Below are positions 1 through 8,252 of a stretch of 64,000 nucleotides of DNA, piece after piece (position 1 is the first letter of the stretch; the number at the start of each line of letters is the position of its first letter). The notes beneath the pieces are model-generated. The model searched no databases. It was not told the DNA's origin and saw only the letters and a program-made list of their open reading frames with translations. Source of the stretch: Streptomyces cinerochromogenes (GTDB lineage: Bacteria > Actinomycetota > Actinomycetes > Streptomycetales > Streptomycetaceae). The stretch is from NCBI RefSeq assembly GCF_014648635.1, contig NZ_BMRM01000012.1, positions 124,001 through 188,000 on the forward strand, written 5' to 3'. A program made the position numbers and the translations under genes.

Positions 1-79
1 CGGGCACAAGCTTTTGTCCCAGGGAGTTCTCGCCCCCGTGATGAGGGGCAGTGGCAGGTCTGGTCGGCGTGAGACCGCC

Positions 80-472
80 TCAGACCTTGATGACCTCGAC
101 GGAAGGGCCGCACAGGAGTGTCAGATCCTCGGGGTCGGACGTGAGGACCGTGACCGGCCGGGGTGCGTTGCGGGCGATGACGGCGAAGGCGGCATCGATG
201 GCGTACTTGTGGCCGTGGAGGTGATGGGCGCGCAGAAGCGCGGCGGCCTGGTCGGTGATCTCCTTGGTGACGTCGTGAACGTCGACGCGGGAGAGGATCC
301 ACTTGATACGGGCCGGGTGGATGCGTTCGTAGTCGGCCTCAAGCGTGGTCATGGCGCTGGTGGCGACGCGGATGCCCTCTTCCGAGGCCGCCTGGACCAG
401 GGCCACGACGGTACGGTCCTTGAGGTAGAGCTTCGAGAGGCCTTCGCTGTCGAGCAGGAGGGTGCCGGGCAT
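80..472 (-). CDS. PIN-domain ribonuclease toxin (VapC-like)
   Basis: This 130-residue protein has the size and acidic quartet of a PIN-domain ribonuclease: Asp8 (LLLDSEG), Glu45 (TLEADYE), Asp93 (AIDAAFAV) and Asp113 (LTSDPEDL). PIN toxins of VapBC-type modules cleave structured RNA such as tRNA with Mg2+ held by these residues. Its ATG overlaps the stop of the upstream antitoxin-like gene by one base (TGATG), so the two are probably translationally coupled in the antitoxin-toxin order usual for such modules. The family call is firm. The RNA target is unknown and cannot be read from the sequence. Confidence 0.85.
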   Translation of the reverse strand: MPGTLLLDSEGLSKLYLKDRTVVALVQAASEEGIRVATSAMTTLEADYERIHPARIKWILSRVDVHDVTKEITDQAAALLRAHHLHGHKYAIDAAFAVIARNAPRPVTVLTSDPEDLTLLCGPSVEVIKV

Positions 473-723
473 CAGGCGGCGGCCCCGCCGGCCTGCCGGT
501 GGTCGTGGCGCAGCAGCGCCCGGGCGGCCTCGACCTCCTCGCGGGTGAGAGCTTCGTTGTCGGTCTCGAAGTCGGCGACGATCTCCCGCAGCTTGTCCAT
601 GGCGACCCTCTGTTCGAGAGCCTCGGCGACATAGGCGGAGAAACCGCCGGGCCCGACATGGGCGCGTACGGCCTCGGCGAGATCCTCGGGCAGGCTGATC
701 GAGTACTTCTTACTACCGCTCAT
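472..723 (-). CDS. Ribbon-helix-helix (CopG-like) antitoxin
   Basis: The 83-residue product begins MSGSKKYSISLPEDLAEAV, the beta-strand-helix pattern of ribbon-helix-helix DNA-binding proteins, followed by an acidic helical tail (IVADFETDNEALTREEVEAA) of the kind that wraps an RNase partner. It should neutralise the PIN protein encoded directly downstream and repress the shared promoter. I chose the ATG at 723 because the conserved RHH strand starts there; an upstream in-frame start would add 20 unrelated residues. A TAGGAT box (minus strand, 736-731) lies only about 8 bases upstream, so the transcript may have a very short leader. Confidence 0.8.
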   Translation of the reverse strand: MSGSKKYSISLPEDLAEAVRAHVGPGGFSAYVAEALEQRVAMDKLREIVADFETDNEALTREEVEAARALLRHDHRQAGGAAA

Positions 724-766
724 GGTGCTGATCCTACCGGCGGTCGTAAGTCTGGGGTGTGAATGA

Positions 767-1132
767 CTACCCCGCGACCGCACCGACCTGTGCGGGTGGC
801 GTCGCCCGTTCCAGGCAGACGCGGTAGGCGCGGCGTACGGGCTCGACCGCGCCGTCGATCTTCAGGCTCGCCAGGGCCATCGCCGCCCATTCCCGGACGG
901 TGGAGTCGTCGCTGTCCAGGAGGGCGATCAGGGCGCGGCCGCAGCGTGGGTCCGCCACCTCTTCGAAGACCTCGATGGCGGTCAGCTGACCGAACCCGCC
1001 GAGGGAGGGCAGTCCCTCGATGAGGGCGGGGATGGCGTCGGAGCCGATGCCGATCAGTTCCGCGCGGGCGTCGTAGGACGGGCCGGTCGAGTCGTCGAGC
1101 TGCTGGATGAGTCTCTCGATGTGGGCGGTCAT
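767..1132 (-). CDS. HEAT-repeat protein
   Basis: This 121-residue protein consists of short helical repeats. The clearest read IPALIEGLPSLGGFGQLTAIEVFEE and CGRALIALLDSDDSTVREWAAMALASLK, typical HEAT/PBS-lyase-like repeats with Asp-Ser-Asp turns and a conserved R-x-x-A-A-x-A-L core. No catalytic motif is present, so a protein-binding role is most likely. Its ATG overlaps the stop of the upstream CPCC gene by four bases (ATGA), making a two-gene operon. Proteins of this kind often occur near polymorphic toxin loci, and an RHS toxin lies 2 kb away on the other strand, but any immunity role is inference. Confidence 0.75.
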   Translation of the reverse strand: MTAHIERLIQQLDDSTGPSYDARAELIGIGSDAIPALIEGLPSLGGFGQLTAIEVFEEVADPRCGRALIALLDSDDSTVREWAAMALASLKIDGAVEPVRRAYRVCLERATPPAQVGAVAG

Positions 1133-1509
1133 GGGTGGTCCCGGCGCCAGAAGGTGGGCAGCCACCAGCAGAGCACCGAGCGGTCGTCGGGCCACGGGGC
1201 GCGGTCCTCGGCCGCCCAGTCCTCGAAGGAGTCCCGCGTCAGATCGATGGGGCGCCAGGCGGGGTCGAGCGGCTCGTCCTCGGCCGGCGGGCGGACGTAC
1301 CGTCGGCCGTGCTGGTCGCAGGCGCCGAAGTCCTGGTAGTTCCGCTGGGCCTCGATCAGGGAGACCTTGTTCGCCCCTCCGGCCATGGTCGGCCAGCGGA
1401 ACTGGACCCCGTCGTCCTCCCAGAAGCAGATGGGGCAGATCTCGTACGAGCCGGGCATCGCGTCCAGCACGCGGTGCCCGCAGCACGGGCAGGGGTAGGA
1501 GTCGCTCAC
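1129..1509 (-). CDS. CPCC-family cysteine-rich protein
   Basis: The 126-residue product opens VSDSYPCPCCGHRVLDAMPG and continues SYEICPICFWEDDGVQ. The CPCC and CPIC pairs form a probable zinc-ribbon-like metal site, followed by the VSLIEAQRNYQDFGACD segment characteristic of the CPCC family. Biochemical function is unknown; members are frequent in accessory and toxin-immunity loci. The GTG at 1509 is preferred because AAGGAG lies about 8 bases upstream and the conserved domain begins immediately; longer in-frame readings are low-complexity and lack a ribosome site. It is the first gene of an operon with the HEAT-repeat gene. Confidence 0.8.
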   Translation of the reverse strand: MSDSYPCPCCGHRVLDAMPGSYEICPICFWEDDGVQFRWPTMAGGANKVSLIEAQRNYQDFGACDQHGRRYVRPPAEDEPLDPAWRPIDLTRDSFEDWAAEDRAPWPDDRSVLCWWLPTFWRRDHP

Positions 1510-1896
1510 CCCCGCAGTCTCCTTGGAGGTCCCGCCGGGGTGCCATGGGTTTCTCTGCCTCGGCCCCCCGGCCAGTCCGCAGCCGGTCCGCAGGACACCC
1601 GTGAACGGCCGTCGGGAGTCAACGCATGCCAACGAGGAACCCCAGGTCAGGGTCCTGCACGGCGCTCCGCCGCAGGTCGGAATCGGACCGCAGACATTCC
1701 GCTTCAACGTCTGAGCGGACGAACGACTGCTCAAGGCGTATGAGAACGCATTGGCGCGGCACCCGGCACCCGTCACCCGACAGTCATGCCGGCGTCCGGA
1801 AGGGAATTCAGGGCAGGAGCGGAATGGCCGGGAACCATCGGTGCGGGCGGGACGTGGTTTCTGTGGGAGCACGTTGTCGACGATGTCGGGGGAGGC
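1510..1896. other. Gene-poor divergent intergenic region
   Basis: About 390 bases separate the minus-strand CPCC operon from the plus-strand toxin locus. It should hold promoters for both directions. A four-base hairpin (GGTC/GACC, near 1673-1687) vaguely recalls a tRNA T-arm, but I could not build a cloverleaf around it. No convincing gene or operator was found. Confidence 0.4.
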
Positions 1897-2367
1897 ATGG
1901 ACGTGCGTGACGGGACTGCGCTCGCCGAGCAGATCGCCGCGCGGCGGGCCGGGACGGGAGATCCGCGGGCACTCCTTGGGGAGTTGAGGCGGGCCGGCAT
2001 GCTCGTCCCGCTGGACCGGGGCCGGTTGTGGACGGGGCGGTTCGGCGGGGTGCGCTGGGTGTTCGCGTTCACCGGCGAGGAGGCCCTCGCCCGCTTCGCG
2101 CAGGAGCGGGCACGGGAGTCGGGAAACGCGCAGGACAGCGCACGGCCCTGGGAGTTCGCCGAACTGCTCGGCGCCCGGCTGCTGGACGAGGTCATCCCGG
2201 CGATGGGCGAGCCCGCGGGCCTCGCCGTCGACGTCGCCGACCCCTACGGGGCCATGCTCTTCCCGCCCGCCCTGGGCATCGTTCCGGAGGAAGCCGCCGT
2301 CGACGCGCCGGCCCGGCCCGTCGGCGGGACCGAGACGACCGGCGCGACCGCGGGGGGTGCCGTCTGA
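1897..2367 (+). CDS. SseB-like domain protein of the RHS toxin locus
   Basis: The product, about 156 residues, resembles SseB N-terminal-type proteins: a helical N-terminus (ALAEQIAARRAGTGDPRALLGELRRAGMLVPLD) followed by strands (LWTGRFGGVRWVFAFTGEEALARFA) and LAVDVADPYGAMLFPPALGIVPEEAAVD. This fold recurs beside secreted toxins in Streptomyces and is thought to act as an accessory or chaperone; its precise role is unknown. The start is uncertain. GGAGG sits one base before the ATG at 1897 but seven bases before the in-frame GTG at 1903, so translation may begin at 1903. The stop overlaps the next gene's ATG (TGATG), showing coupling to the T7SS-like partner. Confidence 0.65.
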   Translation: MDVRDGTALAEQIAARRAGTGDPRALLGELRRAGMLVPLDRGRLWTGRFGGVRWVFAFTGEEALARFAQERARESGNAQDSARPWEFAELLGARLLDEVIPAMGEPAGLAVDVADPYGAMLFPPALGIVPEEAAVDAPARPVGGTETTGATAGGAV

Positions 2368-3023
2368 TGGGCGACGGGGCGAAGGATCTCCATGTCGACG
2401 ACTACACCGTCCAGCGGCTCACCCAGGGCCTGCGCGACGCGGTCGGTGAGCTGAAGGAGATCGGTACGAGCACCGGAGCGGTGCTCGGCAAGGGTTTCTC
2501 CGAACTGGCGATGACCGGCATGGAGGCCGGGCACCACGGCCTGTCCGTGGACTTCGAGGACTTCTGCGAGCGGTGGGAGTGGGGCGTCCGCGCGCTGATC
2601 CACGACGCCAACGCCATCGCGGCGAAGCTCGGCCTGGCCGCGGGCGTGCTGTGGGAGGAGGACCAGTACGTCGAGAGCGCGCTGAAGTACGGCGTCAACT
2701 CGGTCGCCGGCGGCAGCCCGTACGCCTCCGAGGAGGAGATCGCCAGGCAGGGCTGGGGCGAGGTGTTCACACCGGACGCGCTGAACCCGGACTGGAGCGC
2801 CGAGTCGTGGGACCGCGCCGGTGACGAGATGGCCCAGACCTGGAAGGACACCGGGCGCGCGCTGCTCACCGAGGGGCAGGGCGGCGAGCGGACGCGGAGG
2901 CTCAACGACCTCCTCGGCATCGACCAGGACCAGTTCGACAAGGCCGTGGACGACACCTTCGGGCCGTCGCCCGAGGAGCGCGCCGGACAGCAACAGCAGC
3001 AGCACGACGGCGGGGGGAACTGA
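2367..3023 (+). CDS. Helical ESX/T7SS-associated protein upstream of RHS toxin
   Basis: This 218-residue protein is predominantly alpha-helical with no signal peptide. Its first half (DDYTVQRLTQGLRDAVGELKEIGTS, then a Trp-rich helix FCERWEWGVRALIHDANAIAAKLGL) resembles WXG100-superfamily proteins that pair with large type VII secretion substrates. The tail is low complexity (AGQQQQQHDGGGN). It overlaps the SseB-like gene by one base and ends three bases before the RHS toxin ATG, so the three form one operon. I infer that it helps fold or export the RHS toxin. It lacks a simple WXG turn, so the exact family is open. Confidence 0.65.
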   Translation: MGDGAKDLHVDDYTVQRLTQGLRDAVGELKEIGTSTGAVLGKGFSELAMTGMEAGHHGLSVDFEDFCERWEWGVRALIHDANAIAAKLGLAAGVLWEEDQYVESALKYGVNSVAGGSPYASEEEIARQGWGEVFTPDALNPDWSAESWDRAGDEMAQTWKDTGRALLTEGQGGERTRRLNDLLGIDQDQFDKAVDDTFGPSPEERAGQQQQQHDGGGN

Positions 3024-3026
3024 CGT

Positions 3027-6000
3027 ATGGGCATCGGGGATTTCGTCAGTGACATCACCCCGGATGTCGTGGAGGACGCGGTCGAGGACGGCGTCGAGTG
3101 GGTCGGCAACCGGGTCGAGGACGCCGGTAACTGGACGGCGGACCGGCTCGACGACGTCGGCTGGGAGTCCGGTGCGGACTGGGTGCGCGAGAAGTCGCGG
3201 TCCCTGGCGAACCGGATGGGCGCCGAGGTGGACGAGTTGGACCTCGGGCAGACCGAGGACAAGACCAAACTCGTCTACGGCTCGCCGGGCAAGCTGCGCT
3301 CCACCGCGTCCCACCTGCGGCACTTCACGAACTCCTTCAACGACGTCGGGCTCGGTCTCGAAGGGCTCGACTCGGACTCCCTGCGGGGCCGGGCGGCGGA
3401 CGCGTTCCGCACGACGGTGAAGCTGGAGCCGCCCAGGTGGTACAAGGGCGCGGACGCGTTCGAGGAGGCGGCGAAGGCCCTGGAGTCGTTCGCGGACACG
3501 GTGACCTGGGCGCAGGGCCAGGCGCAGCTCGCCATCGACAAGTGGAAGGAAGGCACGAAGGCCTCGGCGGACGCCCTGGACGCGCACAAGAAGAAGGTCG
3601 AGACCTACAACAGCGCCGTCGAGAAGTACAACGCGACGCCCGCCGACAAGCGTGACCCCGCCACACTGCCGCCGAAGCCGGGCGAGTTCTCCGACCCCGG
3701 CAAGGCGAAGATGCAGGAGGCGCAGGACATCCTGGCCGAGGCGCGCAAGCAGCGGAACTCCGCCGCCGAGACCGCCCGCAAAGCCGTGCAGAAGGCCCGG
3801 GACGCGGCCCCGCCCAAGCCCTCCTACGCCGAACAGCTCAACGACGGTCTCGACGAGGCCGAACTGATGAAGACCCACTTCGGCATGGGTGTGGTCAAGG
3901 GCACCGCGGGCATCGTGAACTTCGTCCGGAGCCTCAACCCGACGGACCCGTACAACATCACGCATCCGGCCGAGTACGTCACCAACCTCAACAGCACCGT
4001 CGCCGGTCTCGTCCAGGTCGCCAACGACCCCTGGGGCACCGGCAAGCAGATGCTGGACAACTTCATGAAGGACCCGGCGGAAGGCCTCGGCACGCTGGTG
4101 CCGGACGCGCTCCTCACCGCCGCGACGGGTGGCGCCGGAGCCGCCGCGAAGGGAGCGCGGCTCGCGGAGGACCTCTCGGACGCCGCCAAGGCGCGCCGCG
4201 CCCGCAGGCTCAGGGAGACCGTCCGCAGGCCCGACGGCAAGCGGTGCGGCCGTGAGCCCGTCGACTTCGCGACCGGCCGCATGTTCCTGCCGCAGCAGGA
4301 CGTGTTGCTGCCGGGCAGCCTGCCGCTGCTGTTCCGCAGGGACTTCGAGTCCTCGTACCGGGCGGGCCGCTGGTTCGGCGAGAGCTGGTCGTCCACGATC
4401 GACCAGCGGCTGACCGTCGACCCGATCGGTGTCGTCTTCCACGGCGAGGACAACCTGCTCGTCCCCTATCCGCACCCCGCCCCCGGCACCCCGGTGCTCC
4501 CCGAGGCGGGGCCGCGCTGGCCGCTGGAACGGCACACCGACGGCAGTTACACGCTCACCGACCCGGACACGGGCATCGTCCGGCACTTCCTCGCCCCGCC
4601 CGGCGCCGAGCCGGGAGACAACGGCTCCGCGCCGCTCGCCGAGATCGCCGACCGCAACGGCCGGACGATCACCGTCGAGTACGACGAGGAGGGCGCCCCG
4701 CTGGCCCTCACCCACTCGGGGGGCTACCGCCTCACGTTCACCACGGAGAACCGCCGGATCACCTCGCTCAGCCTCGGCGGCACCGAGATCGCCCGGTACG
4801 GCTACAGCGAGGAAGGCCACCTCACCGAGGTCACCAGGTCCTCCGGCGTCCCCACCCGGTTCGACTACGACACCGAGGGCCGCATCGTCGCCTGGACCGA
4901 CACCAACGGCTCCCGCTACAGCTTCGTGTACGACGACAGGGACCGGTGCGTGTCCCAGACCGGCGCCGAGGGGCATCTGCGCTCGGAGTTCCACTACAGC
5001 CACCCGCACCCCGACACCGGCCTGACCACCACCACGGTCACCGACTCCCTCGGCCACACCTGGCGCTACACGGTCAACAGCCACCTCCAGGTGGTCGCCG
5101 AGACCTGGCCCACGGGCGCGACGGTCCGGTACGCCTACGACCGCGACGACCGGCTGCTGTCCCGTACCGACCCCCTCGGCGGGCGCACCGAGTTCCGCTG
5201 GGACGACCAGGGCCGGCTGGTCTCCACGACCCGCCCCGACGGCAGCGTCCAGACGGCGGCCTACAGCAGCGACGGCCGCCCCGTCGAGCTGGTCCAGCCG
5301 GGCGGGCTGCGCTGGAAGCAGGAGTTCGACGAACGCGGCAACCGGGTCGCGGTCACCAACCCCGCCGGGCGCACCACCCGCTACACCCACGACGCGCTCG
5401 GCCACGTCACCTCGGTCACCGACCCCCTCGGCGCCACGACCCTGCTGCGCCACAACGCCGCCGGCCTGCTCGTCGCCGAGACGACCCCGGACGGCGCCAC
5501 GACGACATACGTGCGGGACGCCTTCGGCCGGATCACCGAGCGCACCGGGCCGAGCGGCGGAACCGCCCGCTTCGAGTGGACCCCCGAGGGCCGGCTCGCG
5601 CGGTTCACGGCCGCGGACGGCGCCGTGGAGTCGTGGACGTACGACGGCGAGGGCAACTGCCTCGGCCACACCGACCCCGAGGGCGGCACCACGACCTTCG
5701 AGTACACCCATTTCGACCTGCTCACGGCCCGCACCGACCCCGACGGCACCCGCCACGAGTTCACGCACGACACCGAGCTGCGCCTCACCGAGGTCCGCAA
5801 CCCTTTGGGGCTGCGCTGGAGTTACACCTACGACCCGGCCGGCCACCTCGTCGCCGAGACCGACTTCGACGGCCGCACCGTCACCTACGACGTCGATCCG
5901 CTCGGCCGGGTGCTGACCCGTACCAGCCCGCTCGGCACGGCCGTCCGCTACGAGCGGGACGCGCTCGGCCAGGTCGTCCGCAAGGACGCCGACGGCGCCG

Positions 6001-7691
6001 TGACGACGTACGAGTACGACCCCGCGGGCCGGCTGCTGCGGGCGAGCGGGCCCGACGCGGAGCTGATGTACGCGTACGACCGCCGGGGCCACGTCAAGAG
6101 CGAGCTGGTCGACGGGCGGGTGCTGTCCTTCTCGTACGACGCGGCCGGGCGCCGCACCCGGCGGATCACCCCGAGCGGCCATGTCACCTCGTACACGCAC
6201 GACAGCGTGGGCCGTGCCGCCGCGCTGAACGTCGCGGGCCACGACATCGTGTTCACACGCGACGCCGCGGGACGCGAGCTGACCCGCAGCGTCGGGGAGA
6301 CGCTGACGCTGACGTCGGACTGGGACGCCGCGGGCCGGCTCACCGCCCAGGAGGTCGCGCGCGGCGGTCACCGGCTGAACCTGCGGACGTACGCGTACCG
6401 TGAGGACGGCCATCTCGTCGCGATGGACGACGCCCTGCGCGGCCCGCGCCGCTTCGGCCTGGACTCCACGGGCCGGGTCACCGCCGTCACGGCCGGCCGG
6501 TGGAGCGAGTCCTACGCGTACGACAGCGGCGGCAACACCGTCTCCGCCGCCTGGCCGGACCGGCACGCCGGCGGCGACGCGCGCGGCAACCGCTCCTACA
6601 CCGGCACCCGGATCACGGAGGCCGGGGCCAACCGCTACGTGTACGACGACGCCGGCCGGCTGGTCCGCCGTTCGAAGACCCGGCTGTCGAAGAAGCGTGA
6701 CGTGTGGACGTACGCGTACGACGCCGAGGACCGGCTCACCGAGGTCACCACCCCGGACGGCACGCTGTGGCGCTACCGGTACGACCCGCTCGGCCGGCGC
6801 ATCGCCAAGGAGCGCATGGCGGCCGACGGCCGGACGGTGGCCGAGCGCACCCGCTTCGTCTGGGACGGGCCCGTGCTCGCGGAGCAGACCACGGAGATCC
6901 CCGGCGAGCTGCCCCACCACACCACGCTGACCTGGGACCACGAGGGCATGACCCCGGTCGCCCAGACCGAACGGCTCACCGACGCGGCCACCCGGCAGGA
7001 GATCGACAGGCGGTTCTTCGCCATCGCGACGGACCTCATCGGCAGCCCGACCGAGCTGATCGACGAGGACGGCCGCATCGCCTGGCAGAGCCGCACCACG
7101 CTGTGGGGCATCACGACGTGGAACGCCGACGCGTCCGCGTACACACCACTGCGGTTCCCCGGCCAGTACTTCGACCCGGAGACCGGTCTCCACTACAACC
7201 ACCACCGCTACTACGACCCGCAGACCGCCCGGTACACCACGCCCGACCCGTTGGGCCTGGCGCCCGCGCCCAACCCGACGGCGTACGTGCACAACCCGCA
7301 CCGGTTCAGCGATCCGCTGGGCCTCGCGCCGTACGAGGACAACGGGGGACTCGGCGACCTCATCGAGGTCAACAAGCCCGACCCGGACGCGGACAAGCTG
7401 GCCGAGAAGCTCGGCGGAGCGCCCCGCAGGAGGTTCGCCAACGACCCGGACGGACGGGAGTTCGACGCGATCAGCGACGATTACGTGGCCCAGGCGAAGC
7501 CCAAGGACTTCACCCTGAACAAGAAGTTCCGCAAGCAGGCGCAGGCCACGTTCGAGGCGGCGATCCAGAGCGGTCGCACGCCGTACTTCCACTTCGACGG
7601 ACCGCCCGGACCAGGCGTGATCGATAAGCTCCAGGAATACGGACGCCGCTACGGCGTCGAGCCGGTGATCGACACGACTCCGCTGGAGTGA
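3027..7691 (+). CDS. RHS polymorphic toxin with REase-fold C-terminal toxin
   Basis: A 1554-residue polymorphic toxin. Residues ~75-200 form a helical T7SS-signal-like region, and a coiled-coil-rich stretch runs to ~270. A DUF6531 segment follows at ~409-515 (PVDFATGRMFLP...LPLLFRRDFES), and many YD/RHS repeats fill ~550-1370 (YDAAGR, YDPLGRR). The RHS core sits near 1375-1435 (RFPGQYFDPETGLHYN, RYYDPQTARYTTPDPLGLA), with a second DPLGL at the expected self-cleavage site. The variable C-terminus (~1440-1554) contains GREFDAISDDYVAQAKPKDF and TPYFHFDGPPGP, matching restriction-endonuclease-fold toxins (Tox-REase-3-like, candidate Asp and QAK residues). The repeats would encapsulate the nuclease until delivery into a competitor. 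The Imm7-type gene starts four bases downstream. Ribosome site GGGGGAA precedes the ATG. Confidence 0.9.
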   Translation: MGIGDFVSDITPDVVEDAVEDGVEWVGNRVEDAGNWTADRLDDVGWESGADWVREKSRSLANRMGAEVDELDLGQTEDKTKLVYGSPGKLRSTASHLRHFTNSFNDVGLGLEGLDSDSLRGRAADAFRTTVKLEPPRWYKGADAFEEAAKALESFADTVTWAQGQAQLAIDKWKEGTKASADALDAHKKKVETYNSAVEKYNATPADKRDPATLPPKPGEFSDPGKAKMQEAQDILAEARKQRNSAAETARKAVQKARDAAPPKPSYAEQLNDGLDEAELMKTHFGMGVVKGTAGIVNFVRSLNPTDPYNITHPAEYVTNLNSTVAGLVQVANDPWGTGKQMLDNFMKDPAEGLGTLVPDALLTAATGGAGAAAKGARLAEDLSDAAKARRARRLRETVRRPDGKRCGREPVDFATGRMFLPQQDVLLPGSLPLLFRRDFESSYRAGRWFGESWSSTIDQRLTVDPIGVVFHGEDNLLVPYPHPAPGTPVLPEAGPRWPLERHTDGSYTLTDPDTGIVRHFLAPPGAEPGDNGSAPLAEIADRNGRTITVEYDEEGAPLALTHSGGYRLTFTTENRRITSLSLGGTEIARYGYSEEGHLTEVTRSSGVPTRFDYDTEGRIVAWTDTNGSRYSFVYDDRDRCVSQTGAEGHLRSEFHYSHPHPDTGLTTTTVTDSLGHTWRYTVNSHLQVVAETWPTGATVRYAYDRDDRLLSRTDPLGGRTEFRWDDQGRLVSTTRPDGSVQTAAYSSDGRPVELVQPGGLRWKQEFDERGNRVAVTNPAGRTTRYTHDALGHVTSVTDPLGATTLLRHNAAGLLVAETTPDGATTTYVRDAFGRITERTGPSGGTARFEWTPEGRLARFTAADGAVESWTYDGEGNCLGHTDPEGGTTTFEYTHFDLLTARTDPDGTRHEFTHDTELRLTEVRNPLGLRWSYTYDPAGHLVAETDFDGRTVTYDVDPLGRVLTRTSPLGTAVRYERDALGQVVRKDADGAVTTYEYDPAGRLLRASGPDAELMYAYDRRGHVKSELVDGRVLSFSYDAAGRRTRRITPSGHVTSYTHDSVGRAAALNVAGHDIVFTRDAAGRELTRSVGETLTLTSDWDAAGRLTAQEVARGGHRLNLRTYAYREDGHLVAMDDALRGPRRFGLDSTGRVTAVTAGRWSESYAYDSGGNTVSAAWPDRHAGGDARGNRSYTGTRITEAGANRYVYDDAGRLVRRSKTRLSKKRDVWTYAYDAEDRLTEVTTPDGTLWRYRYDPLGRRIAKERMAADGRTVAERTRFVWDGPVLAEQTTEIPGELPHHTTLTWDHEGMTPVAQTERLTDAATRQEIDRRFFAIATDLIGSPTELIDEDGRIAWQSRTTLWGITTWNADASAYTPLRFPGQYFDPETGLHYNHHRYYDPQTARYTTPDPLGLAPAPNPTAYVHNPHRFSDPLGLAPYEDNGGLGDLIEVNKPDPDADKLAEKLGGAPRRRFANDPDGREFDAISDDYVAQAKPKDFTLNKKFRKQAQATFEAAIQSGRTPYFHFDGPPGPGVIDKLQEYGRRYGVEPVIDTTPLE

Positions 7692-7695
7692 GGAC

Positions 7696-8094
7696 ATGTA
7701 CGAGTTCCATGGCTGGTTCGGTATCTCCGAGGACCCGTACGAGGACGACTCGCGGTCTCTGAAAGCGGGTGTCGAGGAGCTGCGTGCGCGGATCGACGCG
7801 GTCCGGTGGGGCTCCAGCTGCAAGGTCGCGCTCGACGTCTTCAACGGGCTGGACGTCGTCACGGCCACCGGCCACACCAACCACGTCGGTTACGAGGCCG
7901 GGCAGCTGGACGAACTGCTGGCGTACATCGCGCGCCGGTTCCCCGGCTCCTGGGGGATGCTCTACGACCGCTCGGACGACGGCGACATCCCGAACGCCGA
8001 CAACGCGTTCCGGGTGCGCGTGATGCGCAGGGGGATGATCGAGGAGCGCCTGGATCCGTTCCTCTCGCCGTGCAGTCCGGTGATCGAGGACTGA
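7696..8094 (+). CDS. Imm7-family immunity protein
   Basis: A 132-residue protein that starts MYEFHGWFGISEDPYEDD and ends MIEERLDPFLSPCSPVIED, with HTNHVG and SWGMLYDRSDD in between. These are the hallmark segments of the Imm7 immunity family. It should bind and block the nuclease tip of the RHS toxin, protecting the producer and its kin. It begins four bases after the toxin stop; its ribosome site (GGAGTGAGG) lies across the end of the toxin gene, so expression is tied to the toxin. Full length, with nothing broken. Confidence 0.9.
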   Translation: MYEFHGWFGISEDPYEDDSRSLKAGVEELRARIDAVRWGSSCKVALDVFNGLDVVTATGHTNHVGYEAGQLDELLAYIARRFPGSWGMLYDRSDDGDIPNADNAFRVRVMRRGMIEERLDPFLSPCSPVIED

Positions 8095-8252
8095 GCCCGG
8101 GCGGGGGCCGGCTGCCTCAGCTCCGGGCGGTCTCGGGGAAAGCGCTCGGCATGGCCGTACGGAAGCACAGGGGCGGTGCCCACAGGGCACGTCAGGCCGG
8201 TGGACCACGGAAGTTAGAGTGGCCGCAGTCATGATCGCGGATACGGGGGCGT

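Noticed and set aside
1640..1720. tRNA-like T-arm remnant
   Set aside because: Only a four-base stem could be formed. No acceptor stem, anticodon arm or CCA context was found.
2244..7880. 1878-codon open frame on the minus strand opposite the RHS gene
   Set aside because: It is an antisense shadow produced by GC-biased third positions. The translation is low-complexity and Arg/Val-rich, while the plus-strand frame has clear RHS domains.
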